Source of the DNA: Bacillota bacterium
GTDB lineage: Bacteria > Bacillota > Clostridia > Lachnospirales > Lachnospiraceae
Direction: 5' to 3'
NCBI GenBank assembly: GCA_023393095.1
Contig: JAEWMT010000135.1
Location: forward strand, 1-64,000
DNA: 64,000 nt
Shown piece after piece: positions 8,623 through 16,900 of this stretch. A program made the position numbers and the translations under genes. Numbering within the stretch: position 1 is the first letter of the stretch; each line of letters starts with the position of its first letter. The notes under the pieces were generated by a model, which worked only from the letters and a program-made list of their open reading frames with translations, was not told the origin of the DNA and ran no database searches.

Positions 8623-9579
8623 ATGAAACACAAAAAAATTATTATCAATCTTCTTGTTATATTGGCAGCTTTTGTTTTATTTATCTGGTGGTACGAAAGG
8701 CAAAAAAATGCTGAATTATTTGCAACATTACCTACATCACTGCAGAATAATTTTAAGATTTACTTAATCACAAAAGAAAAAAACGTTGAGTTTTGGGAAG
8801 TTATGAATCAAGGCGCGGCAGATATGTCTGACCTTCTTGGAATGCAATACATATGGGATGCTCCGGAAACGCTTGATACGGACGAGCAGATTAGAATACT
8901 AAATAATGCTGTTAATAGCGGAGCTGATGCTATTTTGCTTGCAGCCAATGACGCGGATAGATTAGCTGAACCGGTAAGGGTAGCAAAGGAAAAAGGAGTA
9001 AAAATAGTCTATGTGGACTCTCCGGCAAAGGAAGAAGCAATAACTATATTAGCTACAAATAATTATGAAGCAGGCAGGATAGCCGGGGAAAATATATTGG
9101 ATGAGCTAGAATTTGCAGGTATCCAATCGGGTGAGATTGGAATAGTAAGTGTGAGTCTGACAAACCAGACTACATTACAGCGAGAACAAGGATTTCAAGA
9201 CGTAATTAAGACAGATGGAAGATTTACTCTGTTAGATACTGTGTATACATTGGGAAATCCTATAGAATCCCAGAAAGCAACGGAAAATATCATAAAGCAA
9301 AACCCGAAATTAGTAGGTCTTTTTGGTACAAATCAAGGATCAAGCGAAGGGGTCGGCAGTGCAATAAAGGAGGACAATAATAGGATTATCGGTATTGGTT
9401 TTGATCAATCTAAGTTAAATCTGGAGCTTTTAAATGATAATAGCTTTAAAGCCATTATAAATCAAAATCCTTATACCATGGGATATTTAGGTACGGCACA
9501 GGCTTTTGCTGCACTGATGGGATATGATACCGGACCACCCTATATGAATACCGGGGTATCTGTACTAATGAAACGGTAA
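8623..9579 (+). CDS. membrane-anchored sugar-binding protein (Peripla_BP_4 type), copy 2
   Basis: A 318-residue paralogue of the preceding gene, alike over its whole length: N-terminal hydrophobic anchor (residues 6-23), MNQGAADMS, YIWDAPE, NSGADAILLAAND, EKGVKIVYVDSPAKEEAI and the ending NPYTMGYLG then TGPPYMNTG. Both lack a lipobox cysteine. The tandem arrangement with the same orientation points to gene duplication. Differences are concentrated in the first lobe and around the ligand-facing loops, so the two copies may bind different ligands; that is inference. The ribosome site is weak (AAAGTAGGATAATT before ATG). Confidence 0.8.
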   Translation: MKHKKIIINLLVILAAFVLFIWWYERQKNAELFATLPTSLQNNFKIYLITKEKNVEFWEVMNQGAADMSDLLGMQYIWDAPETLDTDEQIRILNNAVNSGADAILLAANDADRLAEPVRVAKEKGVKIVYVDSPAKEEAITILATNNYEAGRIAGENILDELEFAGIQSGEIGIVSVSLTNQTTLQREQGFQDVIKTDGRFTLLDTVYTLGNPIESQKATENIIKQNPKLVGLFGTNQGSSEGVGSAIKEDNNRIIGIGFDQSKLNLELLNDNSFKAIINQNPYTMGYLGTAQAFAALMGYDTGPPYMNTGVSVLMKR

Positions 9580-9697
9580 TATTATTAGAGAAAGAAGCAG
9601 CCAAAATGCTATCAGAAATGTATCAATGTTAATTGAATTGATGTGAAAATAACATATTTATATAATCGCATATCAGAAAAAACTTCCTTAGGAGGAC

Positions 9698-9737
9698 TTG
9701 ACGTGAGTATTGCTCTGTGGTATACCAATGTTATACT
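9698..9737 (+). promoter_or_regulatory. candidate promoter and operator of the tetR-traB operon
   Basis: TTGACG (9698-9703), a 17-base spacer and TATACC (9721-9726). An imperfect palindrome GTATA-N7-TATAC covers the -10 region and could be an autoregulatory TetR-type operator. The start codon at 9792 lies about 60 bases downstream. Confidence 0.4.
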
Positions 9738-9791
9738 TGTAACCTGACAGTGCAAGAAGCTTTTCTTCAAAAGGAAGGAGGAAGATATGTA

Positions 9792-10439
9792 ATGGATATG
9801 CAGTTATCTAGGCAGGAACGGGAAAAAATTGAAATAGAGAGAACTATTCTGCAACATGCTAAGGATTTGTTCAGACTCAATGGTTATGAAAAAACAACGA
9901 TGGATATGCTGTCAAAAAGTTGTGAATACACAAAACGAACTATATATCGATATTTTACCTGTAAAGAGGATTTGTACTTTGCAGTTTTGCTGAATGGGCA
10001 TCGGAGTCTTCTGGAAAATGTAAAGAATATAGCGCAAAGTGAAAACACGGGAAAAGAGAAAATTAAGTCAGTGGTACAGGCTTTTCGTGATTTCTTTACC
10101 GAATCAGGGTATCTATTTGATTTGATGTCGCAAATTAAGGGAATACGTTCACAAAAATTGCCGGACGAGCTACCATTTTATCAAAAATATGAAGAATGTG
10201 CCGGAGAAATTCACAGGGAAGCGATTTCTATTTTTAATTTGGCACATGATGATAATACAATTCGAACTGATGTTGATGCTACATTGCTTGGATTTTCTTC
10301 TATTTTTATCACTAACGGATTTTTTCATATGCTTCGTATGACTGGTGATAGCTTTACCCAGTATTTTTCATTGGATATTGAACAATTTATTGATTTTACC
10401 TTAAAGCTGCTACTTGAGGTATTGGAAGGTGACAAATGA
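9792..10439 (+). CDS. TetR/AcrR-family transcriptional regulator
   Basis: A 215-residue regulator. The N-terminal helix-turn-helix is clear: ILQHAKDLFRLNGYEKTTMD then SKSCEYTKRTIYRYFTCKEDL (residues about 15-60). The remaining helical part is the ligand and dimer domain, which gives no hint of the effector. The start is ATG at 9792 with AGGAGG at 9777-9782; an in-frame GTG 75 bases earlier overlaps the promoter and is rejected. The stop overlaps the following TraB-family gene by four bases (ATGA), so the two are one operon and the regulator probably controls it. Confidence 0.88.
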   Translation: MDMQLSRQEREKIEIERTILQHAKDLFRLNGYEKTTMDMLSKSCEYTKRTIYRYFTCKEDLYFAVLLNGHRSLLENVKNIAQSENTGKEKIKSVVQAFRDFFTESGYLFDLMSQIKGIRSQKLPDELPFYQKYEECAGEIHREAISIFNLAHDDNTIRTDVDATLLGFSSIFITNGFFHMLRMTGDSFTQYFSLDIEQFIDFTLKLLLEVLEGDK

Positions 10440-11593
10440 TGAACACGAATATTACGAAATTAGAATTTCAGGAAAAAGAAATAATATTAATAGCAACGGC
10501 TCATGTATCCAGAGAAAGTGCGATGCTTGTAAAGCAAGTAATCGAGGATGAACGCCCCGACAGCGTTTGTATTGAGCTTGACGAGGATAGGTACAGCAAT
10601 ATACAAAATCCCAAAGCATGGGAAAATACAGATATAGTAAAAGTAATTAAAACTAAAAGGGTCGGTTTTCTACTGGCTAACCTTGCGTTAAGCTCATACC
10701 AGAAAAAGATTGCTAAGAAACTGGAGGTTCCCGTTGGTGGTGAAATGATACAAGGTATCGAGAGCGCAAAGGAAATAGGTGCAAATTTAGTCTTGGCAGA
10801 TCGCAAAATTCAAACCACATTTCTCCGCATATGGAGGAAGTTGAGGATATGGGAAAAAGCGAAGCTTATTATAAGCTTTCTATTCTCATTTGACGATAAT
10901 ACTGAAATATCGGATAAAGACTTGCAAGAGCTTTTGCAGACAGATATGTTGGAATCAGTTTTGATTGATATGCGTAAACAGTTTCCTAAAATTGGGGAAA
11001 TACTCATTTGTGAACGGGATCAATATTTAGCAAATAAAATAAAAAACGCACCCGGCAAAAAGATTGTGGCCGTTCTTGGTGGCGCTCATGTACCGGGCGT
11101 AAAAAATGAGATCTATCGTGAGCAGGATATGAAAAATATATCGGCTGTGCCTTCTAACAGCCGATTTTCAAAGATAATAGGTTGGATGATTCCTGTTACT
11201 GTGATTGCTCTGCTGACCTATACTTTTTTCGTTAATATACAAACTGGCTTAAACCAATTATCGGCATGGGTATTATGGACAGGTGTATTGGCCGCATTGT
11301 TTACCGCGTTATCATTAGGACACCCATTGAGTATAGCAACATCCTTCATTGCAGCACCATTCACTACAATCAATCCAGTTCTTGCTTGCGGATGGTTTAC
11401 CGGCTTGGTAGAAGCATCAATAAAAAAGCCTACCGTACAGGATATTAATAACATTCCAGAGGATATTTTCAGCTTTAAAGGTATTTTAAAAAACAGATTT
11501 CTACGAATCATACTAGTCGTATTTATGTCAAATTTGGGCGCTTCTATCGGGACGTTTATTGCCGGAGCGGGTATTATAAGGAATTTATTTTAA
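10436..11593 (+). CDS. TraB/PrgY-family membrane protein
   Basis: A 385-residue member of the TraB family (TraB, PrgY, pheromone-shutdown proteins). Visible motifs: ATAHVS near residue 20, VCIELDEDRY near 45, GGEM near 101, LADR near 121, and LGGAHVPG near 218, which together form the proposed metal-dependent protease-like site. The C-terminal third carries about four membrane segments, from residue 240 on. In enterococci PrgY degrades or sequesters peptide pheromone; for chromosomal clostridial members the substrate is unknown. It is translationally coupled to the TetR gene upstream. Confidence 0.85.
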   Translation: MMNTNITKLEFQEKEIILIATAHVSRESAMLVKQVIEDERPDSVCIELDEDRYSNIQNPKAWENTDIVKVIKTKRVGFLLANLALSSYQKKIAKKLEVPVGGEMIQGIESAKEIGANLVLADRKIQTTFLRIWRKLRIWEKAKLIISFLFSFDDNTEISDKDLQELLQTDMLESVLIDMRKQFPKIGEILICERDQYLANKIKNAPGKKIVAVLGGAHVPGVKNEIYREQDMKNISAVPSNSRFSKIIGWMIPVTVIALLTYTFFVNIQTGLNQLSAWVLWTGVLAALFTALSLGHPLSIATSFIAAPFTTINPVLACGWFTGLVEASIKKPTVQDINNIPEDIFSFKGILKNRFLRIILVVFMSNLGASIGTFIAGAGIIRNLF

Positions 11594-11788
11594 CTTATTA
11601 TATTTGAGTAATACTGACAACAATCGATGCTTTCTAACTAAGAGGCGAGTTGGACAGGGGAAGCTATGCCAAAATTACTCCGGGAGACAGGAGAAGGTAT
11701 ACTGGTTGCAACCATGACAGGAATGGAGTTAACACTTAGAATTATGCTATAAGGAATTTATTTTGTATATAGAAATTTAGTTATTAAT
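11594..11788. other. intergenic region after the TraB gene
   Basis: No convincing gene. A 28-codon reading frame at 11666-11752 has a purine-rich site (AGGGGAAG) six bases before its ATG, but its predicted product resembles nothing I know. It may be a remnant. Confidence 0.3.
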
Positions 11789-11837
11789 AAGGGGTGGATT
11801 CTTTAATTTAAAAAAAATGAAAGGATTCGCCTCTTTT
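11789..11837 (+). terminator. terminator of the tetR-traB operon
   Basis: Arms AAGGGGTGGATTCTTT and AAAGGATTCGCCTCTT pair over about 15 positions with a few G-U pairs and mismatches, followed by TTTTGTTTG. Confidence 0.6.
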
Positions 11838-11938
11838 GTTTGATTATTTACCTAAAAACGAGAAGAAAATAGCAAAAATAAGCAATAAGAATAAAAAGAA
11901 CTAAGAAGAAACTAAAAAGAACAAATAATAGATTTAGC

Positions 11939-11968
11939 TTGACAAATAGTAACAAATTACCATATAAT
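11939..11968 (+). promoter_or_regulatory. consensus sigma-A promoter with no gene directly downstream
   Basis: TTGACA (11939-11944), 18-base spacer, TATAAT (11963-11968), both hexamers perfect. The predicted transcript would begin near 11975 and run into the terminator at 12091-12135. Confidence 0.75.
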
Positions 11969-11974
11969 TTCATA

Positions 11975-12135
11975 AAAAGTAAATATAAGGATGAATAGGC
12001 TTCAATATAAGCTTCAATAATAGGATGCAGAGACTGAAAATCGCAGAAAAAGATATAAATACAAGTTTAAATTAATGATCGAATAATTTTTGTAATTTAA
12101 CAAGACTGTATACTTGTTAAATTACATATTTTTTT
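11975..12135 (+). ncRNA. candidate small RNA or attenuated leader upstream of the RTX toxin cluster
   Basis: The roughly 160-base stretch between a perfect promoter and a strong terminator contains only two tiny reading frames (8 and 14 codons), neither with a strong ribosome site. It could be a stand-alone small RNA, or a leader whose terminator is read through into the SUKH/RTX genes beginning at 12431. Limits are inferred from the promoter and terminator only. Confidence 0.45.
12091..12135 (+). terminator. strong terminator with 14-bp perfect stem
   Basis: TGTAATTTAACAAG and CTTGTTAAATTACA flank an eight-base loop and are followed by TATTTTTTTG. Orientation by the T-run is plus strand. 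Confidence 0.75.
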
Positions 12136-12157
12136 GATTATAATAAAACAAAAATCA

Positions 12158-12241
12158 TCACAACAAAGATTCATTCAAAGAAGCAACAGTGTCAGAAATA
12201 AACAGCTTGTAATCATCATGACAAGTCCAGCTTTTCAGCAT
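12158..12241 (-). CDS. candidate small protein, 27 residues, one cysteine
   Basis: An ATG at 12241 is preceded by GGAGGTG at eight bases' spacing, one of the better ribosome sites in the window, and opens a 27-codon frame starting MLKSWTCHDDYKLF. The product has one cysteine, is mildly acidic, and has no signal peptide or membrane helix. It lies divergent from the SUKH/RTX operon, in the gap before it. It could be a small regulator, a peptide precursor or a remnant of a longer gene. No family is recognised. Confidence 0.4.
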   Translation of the reverse strand: MLKSWTCHDDYKLFISDTVASLNESLL

Positions 12242-12430
12242 AAGTGAAACACCTCCAAAAAATGTATTTTCTATAAGAGCTTCGCCGCAAATTACTATAT
12301 ATTTGTCAAGAGTTATTGGAAAAATATGCAAAAAGTTATAGAAAAACAAGTTAATAAAAAAGAACCCTTGAGAACAGATACTGTTATTATAGGCTTTATA
12401 GTCAAATTTATTTTATAGGAGGAGACTGTT

Positions 12431-13000
12431 ATGGGAATACAAAAAAATAGCTTACAAGAGGAAATTAGCAAGTTACAGGAACTTTGCAAGCGTATGGAGG
12501 ATAAGGAAATGAATGAATCTTGGTTTGATTCACCTGCTACCAAAGAGGAAATCTTGGATTGGGAACGTACTAATGGGATTACTATTCCTGAATCATATAA
12601 AGAATGGTTACGGTTTTCTGACGGTTCGCAGATATTTACCAATATAGCACGATTTTATGGAGTAAAGGAGATAGTTGCAAACAAAAAATATATTCCAGAG
12701 GACTTGGCTAATATTGGCGAATTGATTGGTGACGGAGAACTGCTTTGTTTCTCAAAAACGACAGGAAAGATTATAAGACTATTTGAGGGAAGAAGGCGTG
12801 AATTCGATAGCTTTAAAGAGATTATTCTTGATCTGATACAAATGGGGAAGAGTGAACTAGGTGAGGACGAAAAAACTAATAAAATAGGAGCTATGATGTT
12901 AGCTATGCTTGAATCCATAAGGGATTCGGCAGAGGGTTTGACTGATAAGCAAGCTGAGATTTTAGCTATGCTAGAATCAAAAAAAAGGTGGAAGGAGTAG
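12431..13000 (+). CDS. SUKH (SMI1/KNR4) family immunity protein, copy 1
   Basis: A 189-residue cytosolic protein with the core SUKH signature: ATKEEILDWERTNGITIPES then YKEWLRFSDGSQIF (residues about 37-70), and a later GELIGDGELLCFSKTTGKI strand region. SUKH proteins bind and inhibit toxin domains, often nucleases. The ribosome site AGGAGGAG lies seven bases before the ATG. Compared with copy 2 (13390) it has a C-terminal extension of about 20 residues rich in AMLES repeats. It is followed by a truncated, frameshifted copy of the toxin's N-terminus, so it now looks like an orphan immunity gene kept after duplication. Confidence 0.85.
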   Translation: MGIQKNSLQEEISKLQELCKRMEDKEMNESWFDSPATKEEILDWERTNGITIPESYKEWLRFSDGSQIFTNIARFYGVKEIVANKKYIPEDLANIGELIGDGELLCFSKTTGKIIRLFEGRRREFDSFKEIILDLIQMGKSELGEDEKTNKIGAMMLAMLESIRDSAEGLTDKQAEILAMLESKKRWKE

Positions 13001-13025
13001 GAAAGTATGTGGGTTACTGGAACTG

Positions 13026-13293
13026 TTGCGAAGAGAAATGACGGATACCTTCAATGCATTAAGTGTTGAACAAAGAAAACAGATATTGCAAAGCATGTCA
13101 GAAGCAGATAAAATGGAACTTTTAGGTCGGATTCGAACTCAAGCTGTCCAAAACTTTTGGGTTCATGAGCGTGAATTAATAAAACAAGGGCTCGGCACTC
13201 GGGAGTGGACACCTAAGCAAATGGAAGCAATTCTTAATATGGAAAAAGTGGAAATGAAGGCTTAAATGCAGGGGCTACATTTCAGCTAGATGA
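13026..13293 (+). pseudogene. truncated, frameshifted copy of the RTX toxin N-terminus
   Basis: The reading frame (13026-13265; ATG at 13038) encodes about 79 residues that match residues 15-85 of the giant RTX protein closely (MTDTFNALSVEQRKQ..., HERELIKQGLGTREWT). The match in DNA continues past the stop to about 13293. A one-base deletion in the A-rich run after the ILN codons shifts the frame, and the copy ends just before the GHH nuclease motif. It is best read as a decayed toxin start; a short stable peptide is still possible. No good ribosome site is seen. Confidence 0.8.
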
Positions 13294-13389
13294 GGCGGCA
13301 ATTTTTTTGCCTAAAATTAAGAACCCTTAAGAACAGATACTGTTATTATAGGCTTTATAGTGAAATTTATTTTATAGGAGGAGACTGTT

Positions 13390-13896
13390 ATGGGAATACA
13401 AAAAAATAACTTGCAATCAGAAATTAGCGAGCTGCAGGAAATATGCCAGCGTATGGAAAACATGGAAATAAATGAATCCCGGTTTGATCCGCCTGCCACC
13501 GAAGAGGAAATCTTGGGCTGGGAAAGCACCTATGGAATCACAATTCCTAAATCGTATAAGGAATGGCTGCGGTTTTCTAATGGTGCGAAGATTTTTGGCT
13601 TTACAGCACAGTTCTATGGTATTAAAGGGATTGTAGTAGAAGAAAAATATCTTCCAGAGGATCTTGTTATGATAGGAGACATGATTGGCGATGGAGAGTT
13701 TCTCTGTTTTAAAAAAGAGACGGGAGAAATCGTAAGCCTGTTTGAGGGGAAGAGAAAAGAATATGGTGATTTCAAAGAGGTTCTTCTTGAATTGATACGA
13801 CTTGGAAAGAGCGAGCTAGGTGAGGATGTACAAACTAATAAATGGTTAGCTCAGTTACGTGCTCTAAATGAAGCAAAAAAGAATAGGGGGGAATAA
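13390..13896 (+). CDS. SUKH (SMI1/KNR4) family immunity protein, copy 2, cognate of the RTX toxin
   Basis: A 168-residue paralogue of the gene at 12431, with the same SUKH core (ATEEEILGWESTYGITIPKS, YKEWLRFSNGAKIFG, GDGEFLCFKKETGEI). It uses the same AGGAGGAG site seven bases before ATG. It lies immediately upstream of the giant RTX gene, whose start is reached within four bases of this stop. That position, before a gene with a GHH nuclease motif, makes it the likely cognate immunity protein, protecting the producer's cytoplasm before export. Sequence drift between copies 1 and 2 is spread across the whole protein. Confidence 0.88.
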   Translation: MGIQKNNLQSEISELQEICQRMENMEINESRFDPPATEEEILGWESTYGITIPKSYKEWLRFSNGAKIFGFTAQFYGIKGIVVEEKYLPEDLVMIGDMIGDGEFLCFKKETGEIVSLFEGKRKEYGDFKEVLLELIRLGKSELGEDVQTNKWLAQLRALNEAKKNRGE

Positions 13897-13900
13897 AAGT

Positions 13901-16900
13901 TTGGGTCTGATTAAAGAAATGACAGATGAGTTCAATGCATTAAGTATTGAAGAACGGAAAAGCTATCTTAATAGTATGACTGAGGCTGATCGATATGATT
14001 TTATTAAGAAAATACGAAGGCAAGCAGTTATAGATTTTTGGAGCCACGAGCGCGAGCTTATAAAACAAGGGCTCGGCACTCGGGAGTGGACACCTGAGCA
14101 AATGGAAGCAATTCTTAATGTGGGAGATAGTGGAAATGAAGGCTTGAATGCAGGGGCTGCATTTCAGCTAGATGCGGAGGGTAATCTAGTTTTCAACCAA
14201 AAAGGGAATGAAGTTGTTTACTATGGACATCATATGCTAAATGTTAATGATTATCCTGAATATGCCGGCGACTACAGGAATATTCAGGCGTTAGATACGT
14301 ATGAACATTACACTGGTGCGCATAATGGAGATACTACATCGCCAACCAACTGGTATTATGACCCAGTCACAAACACAAAGGTAATATTGGATGCCAACAC
14401 AGTTAACTATGATAACACTCACTATCCACCATATGTTAATCAAACTATAGGATTCCGTTCAGACGACGCATTACGCGGCACTTATCCTGACTTTGACAAT
14501 ATGACTGACGGCGAACAGATATCACTAAGATACATAGATAGAGTACTGATGGACTCTGATTCAGTAGATGATTTAACCCAGGTAACCGATCGGTTAGCAA
14601 CTTCAAAGAAGTATGGTGTCACTCGATTTGATAATTTAAGATTTTACGTTGATAATAATAATAAAATCATTTGCGATAACTTAACAGAAATTACCGGTGG
14701 ATTCCCCGCCGACCCGCCTTCCAACTCTATTTTTGACACAACAATCGGCGAAATAAAAAACTTCGCAGATGATGTTGATGTGCGATCAAAATTTGGTACA
14801 GACTATGACAATTTCTCTCCTCTTGAAAAAATGGAAGCGAAACAAATCGATTACTATGTCCGTCAAATAACGAATCTAGACGGTGCACCGATAAACGATG
14901 ATATGCTTGCTCGTTACTTAATAGCTTCAAACAAAACCGTTGACACGCTTAATGACTTTGATAAAGCCGCTTTAGCTGTTTCACAAAAAATTGGTGATCA
15001 TTCTGAAGATGTTGCAAAATTACTCACTAAAGTGTCAAATTATGATAACGTTTTTAAAGCAGCTTCAAAAGTAGGAGGTATTGTTGATGTTGTAGGTACT
15101 GTGGCAACAGTTGGGGTTTCTATCATGCGTGCGGTTGACGCATATAACAATGGTGATACGAATAAAGCTACTGCTATTATTGTAGCTTCAACTACGGAGT
15201 TAGCTGTGGGTACTATAGGTGGTTGGGCATTAACATCAACAATAGCACCTTACCTTATGGGAATTGGTGCAGCTGTCGGAGGTCCCATTGGTGCGGGTAT
15301 CGGAAGTATTTTTGCTGGAGCTATCGGCTACGGTCTTGCAGGCCTAGTGGGAAGTGGTCTTTTTGATGGAATAATGAGCTTGTTCGGTGAATCTGAAAAG
15401 ATTCGAGTGCCTGTCGATCCGCTCGTACTTGATCTTGTCGGGAACGGTTTCTCCCCGACTACCGTTAAGAACGGTGCATATTTTGACCTTGACCAAAATG
15501 GATTCGCTGAGAAAATGGGTTGGATTAGTGGTGACGATGCTTTCCTTGCGATTGATAAAAACGGAGACAGCAAAATCAATGACGGAAGTGAATTGTTTGG
15601 AGATAAAAGTCGCTTAAAAACAGGAGAGTTTGCCCAAAATGGATTTGAAGCGTTAAAGGAATACGACACCGATAAAGATGGGATTATTAGCGAAAGTGAT
15701 GTTGATTTTAGTACATTGTTGCTATGGCAGGATATAAACGGAAACGGCATATCCGAAAATGGTGAACTTATCTCGTTAAGAGATGCGGGTATAATTTCAA
15801 TCAATTTGGGTTATCAGTCTTTCGGTGAGGTTACAGAATCAGGGACAATACTTGGAAATGTTGCATCCTTTACTAAATCGGATGGTATCGAATATCAAGT
15901 TGCCGAATACTGGGTTAATAACGAAACATACAACACGCAAGATCAAAACGAGGTTGAAATTCCAGATGATATTCTCTCGCTACCGAATGTTAAAGGAATA
16001 GGGCTTGTTCCGGCGTTAAATAAAGCTATGGTGGTAGATAAAACTGGTCGAATAAAAGCATTAGTAACCGAGTTTATGGACTCAACCGATAGTGCCACGC
16101 GATACAGCATTATTGAGCAAATTTTGCTGATTTCTACAGGAGCAGAAAACGTTGAAGTAAACAGCCGTGGCGTTAATTTTGATGCCCAAAAACTGCGTAT
16201 AATTGAAAGTATGCTTGGCAGAGGTTTTAAAGGTGTAAATGGCATTAATCCTAATGCGATCGCAGCGGTTCAACTTAAAACAGTGTATTCTGATTTAATT
16301 AACACCTACTACTGTGAATTGTTAGCACAATCAAGCCTTAAACCTATTTTACCGTATATACGCGTGGTCGAAACAGATGCTGGAAGAGTTGTAGATTTGT
16401 TATACCTCAAATTGTGTTTGCCGCAACTTTTAAAAGACGATCACTCGTTACAATTGAGTGATTTGTCAAAATATATTAAATATCTTGACAAGTCAGGAAC
16501 GAGAGGATTTGATCAATTCTTTGACTACTTCGGTTCAATTTCAGAAGAAAATTTAAGAGCCATCGCGACAGGTGCAGGTATTGCCGTATCTGGTACTGAT
16601 TTAAATGAAACATTGGCCTCAACAACTGAAAAAACTTGTTTATATGGAGAAGGTGGCGACGATATATTATTAGGTTCAACAGCCAACGATACCTTAAACG
16701 GTGGAGCCGGAAACGATGTTCTTAATGGAGAATATGGAAATGACAAGATCTATGGAGGAGCAGGAAACGACAGACTAGATGGAGGCTATGGAGATGATAT
16801 CCTGGCAGGAGGAGACGGTGCAGACAGTCTGAATGGAGGATACGGAGACGACACCTTGGGCGGCGGCATAGGTAATGATATCCTTTATGGAGCAGATGGA

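Larger units (their letters stand above)
12362..13320 (+). repeat. tandem duplication unit 1 (SUKH gene plus truncated toxin start)
   Basis: The 70 bases before the two SUKH genes are nearly identical (GAACCCTT...AGGAGGAGACTGTT), with the copies 959 bp apart. The unit holds leader, SUKH gene and the first part of the RTX gene. The matching unit 2 starts at 13321 and stays alignable to about 14174, after which the intact RTX gene continues. Confidence 0.85.

Noticed and set aside
9704..9748. 14-codon GTG frame directly after AGGAGG, upstream of the TetR gene
   Set aside because: It overlaps the candidate promoter and operator; the AGGAGG is probably coincidental, though a leader peptide cannot be ruled out.
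11666..11752. 28-codon frame with AGGGGAAG before its ATG
   Set aside because: The ribosome site is acceptable, but the product is unrecognised and the region looks like decayed sequence; kept only as a note.
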